Part shown: positions 51,367 to 59,883 of the stretch, in pieces
Numbering within the stretch: the stretch's first letter is position 1
How the letters are laid out: every line of letters begins with the position of its first letter
Source of the DNA: Rhizorhabdus sp049889055
Lineage (GTDB): Bacteria > Pseudomonadota > Alphaproteobacteria > Sphingomonadales > Sphingomonadaceae
Length of the DNA: 64,000 nt
Direction of reading: 5' to 3'
Assembly (NCBI RefSeq): GCF_049889055.1
Contig: NZ_JBLTWO010000001.1
Location: forward strand, 558,001 to 622,000
The notes under the pieces: generated by a model
Seen by the model: the letters and a program-made list of their open reading frames with translations, nothing else
The model's database searches: none
What the model was told of the DNA's origin: nothing
Program-made: the position numbers and the translations under genes

Positions 51367-52705
51367 CGGCGACGGTCATCCCGTCGATGCGCAGCGTGGG
51401 AACATCCACGCCACGGCGGAACTCCAGATCCGATGCCGGAGTCATCTCGCGGAACATATCCTTGAGATTGCCAGCCACGGTGATCTCCGCCACCGGCTCG
51501 GCCAGCTGGCCATCACGGATGACATAGCCCGACGCGCCACGGCTGTAATCGCCGGTCACGCCATTGACGCCCTGGCCGATCAGCTCGGTGACATAGACGC
51601 CCAGCTTGATGTCAGCGATCAACTGCTCGACCGAGAGGACGCCGGCTTCGAGATAAAGGTTGGTCAGCCCTGCGCCGGGCGGGCCACCAATGCCGCGCGT
51701 CGCATGGCCGGTCGGCTCGAGCCCAAGCTGCCGCGCCGAGGCCGAATCGAGCACCCAGCCCGTGAGCACGCCGTCGGCGATGATGTCGCGCGGCACGGTC
51801 GGCAAGCCTTCTCCGTCGAAGGGCTTGGACCGCAGCCCGCGCAGCCGGTGCGGATCGTCGCGGACGACGATGCCCGACGCGAACACCTGCTCGCCCAGCC
51901 GGTCGAGCAGGAAGCTCGTCCTGCGCGCCACCGCCGAACCGGTGATGGCACCGGCAAGATGCCCCAGCAGGCTCGATCCGACGCGCGGGTCGAAGATGAC
52001 CGGCATCGCGCCGCTCGCCAGCCGGCCGGGGTTCAGCCGCTTCACCGCCCGCTCGCCCGCACGCCGCCCGATCGCCGACGCGGCTTCCAGATCGGACAGG
52101 TGGCGCGTCGAATGATAGGCATAGTCGCGCTGCATCGCCCCGCCCTCGCCGGCGATCACGCTGGCATGGCAGCCATAGCCGCTGTTCGAATAGCCGCGGG
52201 CGAAGCCGGCGCTGGTCGCCAGCGCAATCAGCGTGCGACTCGCCGAAGCGCCTGCGCCTTCGCTGTTGGTCACGCCCGCGATCGCGCGCGCCGCGTCTTC
52301 CGCCTCTTCAGCCCTCGCGCGCAGCGCGGCGGGCGAAGGATCGGCGCCGTCGTCACCATCGACCTCGGCAGCCTCGCCGCGCAGCAGGCGCTCTTCGGGC
52401 GCGAGGCCGGCAAAGGGGTCTTCGGGGGCTTCGCGTGCCATGGCGACCGCGCGGTCGACGAGCGCTGCCAGCGCATCGGCGGACAGGTCAGACGACGAGA
52501 CGCTGGCCGATCGCTTGCCGACGAACAGGCGCAGGCCGATCTCCTCGCCCTCCGAGCGCTCGACATCTTCGAGCGCGCCGAGGCGCACCGAGATCTGGGT
52601 CGAATTGTTGCAAAGATAGAGCGCGTCCGCCGCGTCGGCGCCGGCCTTGCGGGCGGCGGCCACGAGTTCGGCGGTACGGTCTTGGGCTTCGGAGAGGGTC
52701 AGCAT
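51359..52705 (-). CDS. pmbA: TldE/PmbA-type metallopeptidase partner
   Basis: 448 residues. TldD/PmbA pattern: RTAELVAAARKAGADAADALYLCNN at the start, AMPVIFDPRVGSSLLGHLAGAI in the middle, and DSASARQLGLEPTGHATRGIGG, GAGLTNLYLEAG toward the end. The HExxxH zinc motif of TldD is absent, which identifies the PmbA/TldE subunit. TldD/TldE degrade unfolded peptides and mature some antibiotics or toxins; TldD is not in the window. It is coupled to the phosphatase gene. Confidence 0.9.
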   Translation of the reverse strand: MLTLSEAQDRTAELVAAARKAGADAADALYLCNNSTQISVRLGALEDVERSEGEEIGLRLFVGKRSASVSSSDLSADALAALVDRAVAMAREAPEDPFAGLAPEERLLRGEAAEVDGDDGADPSPAALRARAEEAEDAARAIAGVTNSEGAGASASRTLIALATSAGFARGYSNSGYGCHASVIAGEGGAMQRDYAYHSTRHLSDLEAASAIGRRAGERAVKRLNPGRLASGAMPVIFDPRVGSSLLGHLAGAITGSAVARRTSFLLDRLGEQVFASGIVVRDDPHRLRGLRSKPFDGEGLPTVPRDIIADGVLTGWVLDSASARQLGLEPTGHATRGIGGPPGAGLTNLYLEAGVLSVEQLIADIKLGVYVTELIGQGVNGVTGDYSRGASGYVIRDGQLAEPVAEITVAGNLKDMFREMTPASDLEFRRGVDVPTLRIDGMTVAGA

Positions 52706-52772
52706 CGGGGCGACTTAGGTATCGGCACCGTAAAGGTCAAATGGCCGGAGGTGTTTATCGGCCCGGATCCGT

Positions 52773-53690
52773 TCAGGCGGTGGCCCCGACCACGAGGCAG
52801 GCAAGGAACATCAGCAGGCCGGCGAAGCGGTTGGACCGGAAGCGCCGCAGGGCGTCGGCCGGATCGTGCCGGTCGAGCCCCGACAGCTGCCAGCCGAAAT
52901 GCAGCGCGAGCGGAAGCAGGGCCGCCAGCCCCAAAAGCTGCGGCCGGATCTGCCAGAAGGCGGCACCCCAAAGGCAGAGGGCGATCGCATAACAGAGACC
53001 TATGCCGAGGCGGGCGCGAGCGCCCAGCGCGCGCGCTGACGACTTGACCCCCGCCAGAGCGTCGTCCTCGATATCCTGCAGCGCATAGATGGTGTCATAG
53101 CCGATCACCCAGAAGATCGACCCGCCATAGAGCAGCCACAGCGCAGGGCCGAAGCCGCCCGTCACCGCCGGCCAGCCGACCAGCGCCGCCCAGGAGAAGA
53201 CGATGCCGAGCCACGCCTGCGGCCACCAGGTGATCCGCTTCATGAAGGGATAGGCAGCGACCGCCCCCAGGCTGGCAAGCGCAGTGATCGCAGCGACGAG
53301 GTTCAGTTGGAGCAGCACGATCAGACCGAACAGGCACAGCAGCAGCAGCCAGATCCAGGCCGCCTTGAGGCCGACCCGGCCGCTCGCCAACGGGCGGGCG
53401 GCGGTGCGCGCCACCTTCCGGTCGAGGTCGCGGTCGACGATGTCGTTATAGACGCAGCCGGCACCGCGCATCACGATCGATCCGAAGGCGAACCAGAGGA
53501 TCAGGTCCCACCGCTCGAACGCCTTGCCCGCCAGCGCGATCGCCCAGGCACCCGGCCAGAAGAGAAGCCAGCTGCCGATAGGACGGTCGAAGCGGCCGAG
53601 CAGCCAGAAGGGCCGGATCGATGCGGGCAGGCGACCGGCAACCCCGCGCAGTTCGCTGTCGGGTATGATTTGCTCGACTTCCTCGATCAT
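52773..53690 (-). CDS. ubiA: 4-hydroxybenzoate polyprenyltransferase
   Basis: 305 residues with about eight helices. The two Asp-rich motifs are present: CVYNDIVDRDLDRKVART (NDxxDxxxD) and DTIYALQDIEDDALAGVKSSA (DxxxDxxDD). RTAARPLASGRV follows motif 1. It attaches the polyprenyl tail to 4-hydroxybenzoate in ubiquinone synthesis. It is divergent from rsmE by 41 bp. The gap 52706-52772 shows no gene. Confidence 0.93.
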   Translation of the reverse strand: MIEEVEQIIPDSELRGVAGRLPASIRPFWLLGRFDRPIGSWLLFWPGAWAIALAGKAFERWDLILWFAFGSIVMRGAGCVYNDIVDRDLDRKVARTAARPLASGRVGLKAAWIWLLLLCLFGLIVLLQLNLVAAITALASLGAVAAYPFMKRITWWPQAWLGIVFSWAALVGWPAVTGGFGPALWLLYGGSIFWVIGYDTIYALQDIEDDALAGVKSSARALGARARLGIGLCYAIALCLWGAAFWQIRPQLLGLAALLPLALHFGWQLSGLDRHDPADALRRFRSNRFAGLLMFLACLVVGATA

Positions 53691-53730
53691 GGGCGGCAGT
53701 TAGGACAAAAGCCCCGCCTCCGGAAGTCCC

Positions 53731-54471
53731 ATGGCCCAGACCCCCGCCTGGCCCCCCGCCAGTCTCACCCGTCTCTATATCGATCAGCCGCTCAGCGCCG
53801 GCCTCGGCCTCGTCATCGATGGGGGACAAGCTCATTATCTGGGCTCGGTGATGCGGCTCAAGGCGGGCGACTGCATCGCCCTTTTCGACGACGTCAGCGG
53901 CGAATGGCGCGCTATGATCGAAGCTGTCGGCAAGCGTGCCGTATCGGTGCGCGTCGAGGAGCGAACCCGCGAGCGCGAAGCGGTGCCCGACCTGTGGCTG
54001 ATCGCCGCGCCGATCAAGAAAGGTCGGATCGACTGGATCGCGGAGAAGGCCTGCGAACTCGGCGTGGCGCGCCTCCAGCCCGTCATCACCCAGCGGACGA
54101 TCGTCGACCGCCTTAACCTCGACCGGCTCCGCGCGCATATGATCGAGGCGGCAGAGCAATGCGAGCGCACCGCCCTGCCCCGGCTCGACGAACCCGTGAA
54201 GCTGTCGGCCTTTCTGAAGGACTGGCCCGCCGATCGCATGCTGATCTTCGCCGACGAGGAAGGCGGCGCACCGATGGCCGAGGTCGCCCGGCCGGGACCC
54301 GCCGCGATATTGATCGGTCCTGAAGGCGGTTTCACGCCTGACGAACGCACCGCCATAAAGGCGCTGCCCCAGGCGGTGGGGGTTTCGCTGGGGCCGCGCA
54401 TCCTGCGCGCCGACACCGCGATGGCTGCCGCGATTTCGGTGTGGATGGCGCTGGCGGGGGACTGGCGCTGA
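53731..54471 (+). CDS. rsmE: 16S rRNA (uracil1498-N3)-methyltransferase
   Basis: 246 residues. PUA-like N-domain (ASLTRLYIDQPLSAGLGLVI; HYLGSVMRLKAGDCIALFDD), then the SPOUT knot: LWLIAAPIKKGRIDWIAEKACELGVARLQPVITQRT, AAILIGPEGGFTPDE, VSLGPRILRADTAM. SPOUT methyltransferases bind S-adenosylmethionine in that knot. It methylates U1498 of 16S rRNA. It is followed 46 bp later by gshA on the same strand. Confidence 0.94.
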   Translation: MAQTPAWPPASLTRLYIDQPLSAGLGLVIDGGQAHYLGSVMRLKAGDCIALFDDVSGEWRAMIEAVGKRAVSVRVEERTREREAVPDLWLIAAPIKKGRIDWIAEKACELGVARLQPVITQRTIVDRLNLDRLRAHMIEAAEQCERTALPRLDEPVKLSAFLKDWPADRMLIFADEEGGAPMAEVARPGPAAILIGPEGGFTPDERTAIKALPQAVGVSLGPRILRADTAMAAAISVWMALAGDWR

Positions 54472-54517
54472 GCAATCAGCGCTAGCAAGGTACCGATCGG
54501 TCCGCTATGGCGCGGCC

Positions 54518-55888
54518 ATGAGCACGCGCAAGGCCGCCGAAGGCGAAGATCCCATTGTCGAATCCCGCGACGACCTGATCTCGGTCTTCGTTGACGGCGA
54601 GAAGCCGAAATCCGATTGGCGCATCGGCACCGAGCATGAGAAGTTCGTCTTCTTCGAGGACTCACACCGCGCGCCCTCCTATGAAGAGCGCGGCGGCATC
54701 CACGCGCTGCTGATCGGGCTGACCAAATATGGCTGGGAACCGGTCTATGAGGGCGACAAGATCATCGCCCTCGAAGGTGCCGACGGCAATGTCAGCCTCG
54801 AACCGGCCGGACAGTTCGAACTGTCGGGCGCACCGCTCGACAATATCCACCAGACCTGCGCCGAGACCGGTCGCCACCTCGAACAGGTGAAGGCGGTCGG
54901 CGAGCGTCTCGGCATCGGCTTCCTCGGCCTCGGCCTGTGGCCCGACAAGACCCGGCAGGAACTGCCGATCATGCCCAAGGGCCGCTACGACATCATGCTG
55001 CGCCACATGCCGCGCGTCGGATCGATGGGCCTCGATATGATGCTGCGCACCTGCACCATTCAGACCAACCTCGACTATTCGAGCGAGTCGGACATGGTCC
55101 GCAAATTCCGCCTGAGCCTCGCGCTCCAGCCGCTGGCGACCGCACTGTTCGCTAACTCGCCCTTCCTCGAGGGCAAGCCCAATGGCTTCCTCAGCTATCG
55201 CAGCCATATCTGGACCGACACCGATCCGCACCGCACCGGCATGCTGCCCTTCGTGTTCGAAGATGGCTTCGGCTATGAGCGCTATGCCGATTATATGCTC
55301 GACGTGCCGATGTATTTCGCCTTCCGCGACGGCTATGTCGACGCGGCAGGGCTCAACTTCCGCGACTTCATGGCCGGCAAGCTGCCGGTCCTGCCCGGCG
55401 AGAAACCCACGATCGCCGACTGGAAGGACCATCTGTCGACGGCCTTCCCCGAGGTGCGGCTCAAGAGCTTCCTCGAGATGCGTGGCGCCGATGGCGGGCC
55501 GCATGGTCGGATCTGTGCCCTGCCCGCCTTCTGGGTCGGCCTGCTCTATGACGACGCGGCGATGGACGCGGCCTGGGACGAGGTCAAACATTGGACGATC
55601 GAGGATCACCAGCGCATCCGTGACGAGGTGCCGAGGTTCGGCCTCAAGGCCCGCGGCCCCCGCGGCCGGACGCTTCAGGAACTGGCCGGTACGATCCTCG
55701 ACATCGCGGCGAGCGGCCTGCGCGCGCGTGCGCGCCTCAACGGCGCGGGCGATGACGAGACCGGCTATCTCAATCCGCTGCGGGAGATCGTCGCCACGGG
55801 CAAAACCCCGGCGGAGCAGTTGCTGGAGAGCTATCATGGCGAATGGCAGGGCGACATCAGCCGCGCTTATGCGGACGCCCGATTCTGA
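54518..55888 (+). CDS. gshA: Glutamate-cysteine ligase (alphaproteobacterial/plant type)
   Basis: 456 residues, the plant-type GCL family. Landmarks: WRIGTEHEKFVFF (the Glu/Cys-binding start), VSLEPAGQFELSGAPL, RYDIMLRHMPRVGSMGLDMMLRTCTIQTNLDYSSE, DGYVDAAGLNFRDFMAGK. It makes gamma-glutamylcysteine, the first step of glutathione synthesis. GCATGAGCACG marks the start; the ribosome binding site is weak. The 547 bp after the stop have no protein gene before 56436 and hold a structured RNA element. Confidence 0.93.
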   Translation: MSTRKAAEGEDPIVESRDDLISVFVDGEKPKSDWRIGTEHEKFVFFEDSHRAPSYEERGGIHALLIGLTKYGWEPVYEGDKIIALEGADGNVSLEPAGQFELSGAPLDNIHQTCAETGRHLEQVKAVGERLGIGFLGLGLWPDKTRQELPIMPKGRYDIMLRHMPRVGSMGLDMMLRTCTIQTNLDYSSESDMVRKFRLSLALQPLATALFANSPFLEGKPNGFLSYRSHIWTDTDPHRTGMLPFVFEDGFGYERYADYMLDVPMYFAFRDGYVDAAGLNFRDFMAGKLPVLPGEKPTIADWKDHLSTAFPEVRLKSFLEMRGADGGPHGRICALPAFWVGLLYDDAAMDAAWDEVKHWTIEDHQRIRDEVPRFGLKARGPRGRTLQELAGTILDIAASGLRARARLNGAGDDETGYLNPLREIVATGKTPAEQLLESYHGEWQGDISRAYADARF

Positions 55889-55985
55889 CACCGCAGGACA
55901 GTGGCTCGACTGCAACAATTAACCGTAAAAGCGCCTGACAGGCCGGCGCGAAATAATCGGGACATGTTTAGGACGCGGACTCGGC

Positions 55986-56003
55986 TAGCGTACAACTACG
56001 CTA
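55986..56003. promoter_or_regulatory. Perfect inverted repeat TAGCGTA-CAAC-TACGCTA
   Basis: A 7-bp inverted repeat with a 4-nt loop lies about 100 bp after the gshA stop and about 15 bp before the structured element. It may be an operator or a short RNA hairpin. Confidence 0.45.
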
Positions 56004-56009
56004 TCGGAT

Positions 56010-56192
56010 AGGAAGCTGTTGCTGCGTCGGCAGGGACAATCGCTTCAAGGCGAGCCCTTTCGCAGGAGGGGAATGCACCGGTGAAAGTCCGGTAACGGCG
56101 TGCAGGACGTGGTGGCTGCGGTAAAATCGAGGCTTGGAAATATTCAGGCCCGAGCCGGGGGATCCGGCCCGCAGCACCACCGCATTTTTTCC
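56010..56192 (+). ncRNA. Structured non-coding RNA / riboswitch-like element
   Basis: GGGGAA at 56068-56073 is followed by TGCAC, a hairpin ACCGG-TGAAAGT-CCGGT (56077-56093) and GTGCA (56100-56104). GGGGAA plus CCGGTGAAA-TCCGG resembles the L5 core of cobalamin riboswitches, but the later GCCACTG and CCGCAACTGT elements are not clear. A 14-nt arm CGTGGTGGCTGCGG (56108-56121) nearly pairs with 56169-56182, then six T (56185-56190) form a terminator-like end. It could be a divergent riboswitch controlling the CAP gene or a stand-alone small RNA. 56193-56435 shows no other gene. Confidence 0.4.
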
Positions 56193-56435
56193 ATCCGACC
56201 TCCACGACACCGGCCTGAACGGTCGTCCGCTCGCCCGTGGCACGGGCAACCCGATCGGTTCGGGTGATCACCCTGGTTAGCGCCGCATAAACCTCGATCG
56301 GAATCTATCGGATTTCCGCCCTTCTTCTCATGCGCCAGGCCGCTCGACGGTGAATTTCGCGGTCACCAGTCCCGCCAACCATCAGGCAAGAGGGACAGGA
56401 ATAGGCTTCCGGGTATCGATCCCGTGGAGCACATC

Positions 56436-56978
56436 ATGCGTCTCGACCCGCGCAAGAGGAACATCGCGAAGCTGGCGGCCGCTCTTGGCCTCGCCCTTGC
56501 CGCCCCGTTCGTGCAAGGCGCAACCGGTTTCGACAACAATCTGAACCAACGGCTTCTCGCCAGCCACAATCGCGAGCGCGCCTCTTTGGGCATCCCGCCG
56601 CTGGCGTGGAACGAACTGCTCGAGCGCGACGCCCGACTTTATGCCCAGCATCTCGTTCGCGTCGGCTATCTGGTGCACTCGGAGGACCCCCCCGGCGAGA
56701 CCGATCCGCAGGGCGAGAATCTCTGGGCCGGAACGCGTGGCTATTACGGGCCCGAATCGATGGTGGGCCTGTGGATCTCCGAGAAGGACGACTTCAAGGA
56801 GGGCATTTTCCCCAACAACAGCGTCAGCGGCGATCTGGAAAAGGTCGCCCATTATACGCAGGTGATGTGGCGCTCGTCGCGCGCCGTGGGCTGCGCGGTG
56901 GCGCATGGCCGTGCCGACGATTTTCTCGTCTGTCGCTACAGCGAAGGCGGCAATGTGATTGGCGAGCGGCCCTTCTGA
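56436..56978 (+). CDS. Secreted CAP/SCP-domain protein
   Basis: 180 residues from ATG 56436 (GGAG upstream; GTG 56424 is also in frame). The signal peptide RNIAKLAAALGLALAAPFVQG ends near 29. The CAP core is LLASHNRERASLGIPPLAWN, DARLYAQHLV, GENLWAGTRG, AHYTQVMWRSSRAVGC-type (here VAHYTQVMWRSS), keeping the His and Glu positions. CAP proteins in bacteria are secreted and bind lipids or act as proteases; the role here is unknown. It lies downstream of the structured RNA and convergent with the PEPxxW protein gene. Confidence 0.85.
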   Translation: MRLDPRKRNIAKLAAALGLALAAPFVQGATGFDNNLNQRLLASHNRERASLGIPPLAWNELLERDARLYAQHLVRVGYLVHSEDPPGETDPQGENLWAGTRGYYGPESMVGLWISEKDDFKEGIFPNNSVSGDLEKVAHYTQVMWRSSRAVGCAVAHGRADDFLVCRYSEGGNVIGERPF

Positions 56979-57025
56979 GGCGCAGCGCACTCACGGCGGC
57001 TGATTCCAGTCAGAGGCTGTAAAGC

Positions 57026-57045
57026 GGGCGGCCGCAATGCCGCCC
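57026..57045. terminator. GC hairpin between convergent genes
   Basis: GGGCGGC - CGCAAT - GCCGCCC lies between the CAP gene and the PEPxxW protein gene. No T-tract follows on either side, so termination is uncertain. Confidence 0.45.
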
Positions 57046-57055
57046 TGCCATCAGA

Positions 57056-57559
57056 TCAGGATGGCTGGACGCCGGTCGCAGTCGACGTGCCATTGCGCCG
57101 GTAGGACACCCGCGCGACGCCGCCGATCAGCCCGAAGCCAAGCATCAGCTGCACCCAGGTCGACGGCTCCGGAACGCCCGACGAGTCGGGGGGCGGGACG
57201 CCGCCCGACGGCGGAACAAAGATGCGCGGGGTCAGCGGCACCGCAGCATCGGGGGGCGGGGCTTCGGCAACCTGGAGCGGAGTCGATTCCATCGGCACCG
57301 GCGTGACCGTGGGCAGGTTGGACAGGGCGAAGGGCGTGACGCTGGGGCAAGGGCTATCGGCTGAAGCGACCTGCATGCCTTCCTCGGGCGCCGCGCGAAC
57401 GCGGGTCTTCGGCTTGGCATATTGGCGTGGCTGCGTGGCCTTGTGGACCGCATCGCGCACCTGCGGAACTCCAAGGCTGAGCGCGGTGGTGCCGGCGACC
57501 GGACAGACGCAGGTCATCAGCAATTTGGCGGCCTTGGACGCTACTGCTTCTTTCAACAT
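57056..57559 (-). CDS. Proline-rich protein with PEPxxW C-terminal exosortase sorting signal
   Basis: 167 residues. The N-terminus holds a hydrophobic stretch with MTCVCPVAGTTALSLG, then a Pro/Ala/Val-rich central part. The C-terminus is GVPEPSTWVQLMLGFGLIGGV followed by RVSYRR: a PEP motif near residue 131, one helix and an Arg pair, as in PEP-CTERM/PEPxxWA sorting tails. Ten further residues follow the Arg pair, longer than usual. The neighbouring exosortase V is the likely processing enzyme. An inverted repeat GTGATA-N11-TATCAC (57587-57609) lies 28 bp upstream. Confidence 0.75.
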   Translation of the reverse strand: MLKEAVASKAAKLLMTCVCPVAGTTALSLGVPQVRDAVHKATQPRQYAKPKTRVRAAPEEGMQVASADSPCPSVTPFALSNLPTVTPVPMESTPLQVAEAPPPDAAVPLTPRIFVPPSGGVPPPDSSGVPEPSTWVQLMLGFGLIGGVARVSYRRNGTSTATGVQPS

Positions 57560-57586
57560 GCAATACTACCCCAAACACCCCAGCAC

Positions 57587-57609
57587 GTGATACGACAAGC
57601 TTCTATCAC
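57587..57609. promoter_or_regulatory. Inverted repeat GTGATA-N11-TATCAC upstream of the PEPxxW gene
   Basis: A 6-bp perfect inverted repeat lies in the 276-bp divergent region between the PEPxxW protein gene and xrtV, 28-50 bp upstream of the former. It is a candidate operator. The rest of 57560-57835 shows no gene. Confidence 0.35.
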
Positions 57610-57835
57610 AAATGCAGCGCGGCACAAAATCGCACTGGTGAAGCCGGTGGTAAACTAATGCAAAGTCCTTGCCGAATTGTGCACTAGGATCGCGCAGGGC
57701 GGGTCCCCACCTGTTCGACGCGGTTTCGATCGGCTATGCACCACCCACGACATCGATTGGCTCGCCCGACGCTGCGCCGCACGCATGTGGCACATGATCG
57801 GAACGAGAGATCGGGACTGACGGGGCGTGAGTAGC

Positions 57836-58759
57836 ATGACGGGCGACATGGTGAGGAGGCGGGAGCCTGGGGTTCGTCCCGAACGCTACGGCCTCGCCGA
57901 TCTTGCGCCGCTGCTTTCGGCGCTACGACATCGCTGGCTGCTCGTGCTCGGCGGCCTGCTGATCGCGCTTCCCACACTGTACGGAGTCGCGACCCAGAGC
58001 TGGGTGACCGAGCAGGGCGCCCACGGCCCGATCGTTCTGGCGACCGGCCTGTGGCTGTTCTGGCGCCGCTGGACCGAAGCGCGTGCCGTCGCAACGCCGG
58101 GAAGGACGCGCACCGCGATCGCATTTTACCTGATCCTGATCCCCCTTTACGTCACCACCCGCATCATCAACGTGATCGAGATCGAAGGCTTTCTGATGTA
58201 CGGCCTGCTGCTGACCAGCGCCTATTGGCTGGTGGGGTGGACGGCGTTGCGGGCGATGTGGTTTCCCATCCTCTACACCGCCTTCATCTTCCCGCCGCCG
58301 GACACTGTCGTCGCGATGGTCACCCAGCCGCTCAAGATCGCCATCTCCGAGGTTGCGATCCGCCTGCTCTACAATCTCGGTTATCCGATCGCGGGATCGG
58401 GCGTGACGATCATCATCGGCCAGTATCAACTGCTGATCGCGGCGGCCTGTGCCGGCCTCAACTCGCTTATCAGCCTGTCGGCGATCGGTCTGTTCTACAT
58501 CTACATCCGGCACAATGCGAACTGGCGCTACGCCCTGCTGCTGATGGCGGCGATCGTCCCGGTCGCCGTGCTCGCCAATTTCGTGCGGGTGCTCGCGCTG
58601 ATCATGATCACTTATTATCTCGGCGACGAGGCCGCCCAGGGCTTCCTCCACAATTTTTCCGGTCTGACCATGTTCCTGTTCTCGGTCCTGTGCATCTTCG
58701 CCGTCGATGCGCTCGCCTCGCCGCTGCGCGACCGTCTGGCGCGGAGAGCGGGAACGTGA
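57836..58759 (+). CDS. xrtV: Exosortase (XrtV type)
   Basis: About 307 residues (ATG 57836; GTG 57827 and ATG 57848 also in frame) with about eight helices. The catalytic triad of exosortases is present: Cys in IAAACAGLNSLISL near residue 204, Arg in ANFVRVLALI near 248, His in GFLHNFSGLTMF near 271. The enzyme cleaves PEP-type C-terminal signals at the inner membrane and transfers the protein, by analogy with sortase. The stop overlaps the EpsI start by 4 bases. Assignment to the V subtype rests on the EpsI and accessory-gene context of sphingomonads. Confidence 0.88.
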   Translation: MTGDMVRRREPGVRPERYGLADLAPLLSALRHRWLLVLGGLLIALPTLYGVATQSWVTEQGAHGPIVLATGLWLFWRRWTEARAVATPGRTRTAIAFYLILIPLYVTTRIINVIEIEGFLMYGLLLTSAYWLVGWTALRAMWFPILYTAFIFPPPDTVVAMVTQPLKIAISEVAIRLLYNLGYPIAGSGVTIIIGQYQLLIAAACAGLNSLISLSAIGLFYIYIRHNANWRYALLLMAAIVPVAVLANFVRVLALIMITYYLGDEAAQGFLHNFSGLTMFLFSVLCIFAVDALASPLRDRLARRAGT

Positions 58760-59490
58760 CGGACAAGACCGGCACCGTGCCTCCCGAACGGGAAGGCCTC
58801 GTCACGCGACGCTCGATGATCGCCGGAGGCCTGCTCGCAGCGACGGCGGCGATCGCGAATTCGCGCCGCCCCGATGAGCCCTTCCTGATGCTGCCGGGAA
58901 AGCCGCAGCTCAACCCGCTCTTCCCTCTGAAGGTGGGCGACTGGGAATATCAGACAAGCAGCGGGCTGGTGCTCCCCCCGCCGGACCAGCTGAGCGACCG
59001 GCTCTACAACGCCATCATCACCCGCTATTATGCGTCTCCGAACGGCCTGCCGGTGATGATGCTGGTGGCCTATAACGGGGTGCAGGACGGGATGCTTCAG
59101 GTGCATCGGCCCGAAGTCTGCTATCCCGCCGCCGGCTACCGGATCGAGGAGGAGCGGATCGTGCCGCTCGACGCCGGACGCGGCGTGCGCGTGCCGGGCC
59201 ATTATCTGGCGACCCGCAGCGTCAGCCGCTTCGAACAGCTGATCTACTGGACCCGCATCGGCAACGACTTTCCGACCGAATGGTGGCAGCAGCATTGGGC
59301 CGTCGCGAAAGAGAATCTGAAGGGGCGTGTTCCCGACGGCGTGCTGATCCGCTTTTCCACCGCAGCCCCCGATGACGACACAGCGATCGCCACGCTGAAG
59401 CGCTTCCTGGATTCGCTGTTCGCACAGCTCGGTCCCACTGGGCGTCGCCTGCTGTTCGGCGAAGCGGGCGCACCACTTCCCCGACGCTGA
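58756..59490 (+). CDS. epsI: EpsI-family exosortase-associated protein
   Basis: 244 residues from GTG 58756, overlapping the xrtV stop. It has a twin-Arg-like leader (RRSMIAGGLLAATAAIA), then KVGDWEYQTSSGLVLPPPDQ and the hallmark VHRPEVCYPAAGYRIEEER near residue 116, with the conserved Cys. EpsI domains are also found fused to some exosortases; here it is a separate gene. It is inferred to be periplasmic or membrane-associated and needed for exopolysaccharide or sorting. It converges with the accessory gene at 59505. Confidence 0.9.
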   Translation: MTDKTGTVPPEREGLVTRRSMIAGGLLAATAAIANSRRPDEPFLMLPGKPQLNPLFPLKVGDWEYQTSSGLVLPPPDQLSDRLYNAIITRYYASPNGLPVMMLVAYNGVQDGMLQVHRPEVCYPAAGYRIEEERIVPLDAGRGVRVPGHYLATRSVSRFEQLIYWTRIGNDFPTEWWQQHWAVAKENLKGRVPDGVLIRFSTAAPDDDTAIATLKRFLDSLFAQLGPTGRRLLFGEAGAPLPRR

Positions 59491-59504
59491 GGCTGATCGA
59501 CGAG

Positions 59505-59834
59505 TTAGTCGACCGGCTTGTCGAGCGGGCGCAGCGCTATGTGGATGTAGGCCAACGTGCCGACGATCACCGCGCCGGCCAGGAGGTGGTAGGCCAGCCC
59601 CCGGCCCGCCACCGCCTCGTTGCCGAAATAGTTGGCGACCGCACAGCCGGCCGAGGCCGCCAGATATTGGAACATCGAATCCCCCGGCGGCCGGTCGCCG
59701 ACCGAGCGCTGCAGGAAGAGCACGACGAGCCCGGCGAAGATCGCCACGGTCAGCCAATCGTAAACTGTTTCCAACCCGAGGCCCTCCGCGCCATTTTGGC
59801 GCCATATCGACTTGTCGGCGCCCCACGCAATCAT
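59505..59834 (-). CDS. XrtV sorting-system accessory membrane protein
   Basis: 109 residues from ATG 59834 (AAAGGG upstream; ATG 59849 would add five residues). Three hydrophobic segments: TVYDWLTVAIFAGLVVLFLQ, MFQYLAASAGCAVANYFG and LLAGAVIVGTLAYIHIAL. Short proteins of this type (YDW..I-AGL-VLFLQRS start) are typical of sphingomonad XrtV loci. A direct function is not known. It lies between EpsI and the EpsD-like gene, transcribed opposite both. Confidence 0.75.
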   Translation of the reverse strand: MIAWGADKSIWRQNGAEGLGLETVYDWLTVAIFAGLVVLFLQRSVGDRPPGDSMFQYLAASAGCAVANYFGNEAVAGRGLAYHLLAGAVIVGTLAYIHIALRPLDKPVD

Positions 59835-59883
59835 GTAGCACCCTTTCATTCGGGACTGTCAAACAGGCGTCGGGGGAAGAGAA

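Noticed and set aside
56070..56105. Group II intron domain V look-alike (GGTGAAAGTCC loop)
   Set aside because: The stem lacks the domain V catalytic triad and 34-nt form, and no reverse transcriptase is nearby.
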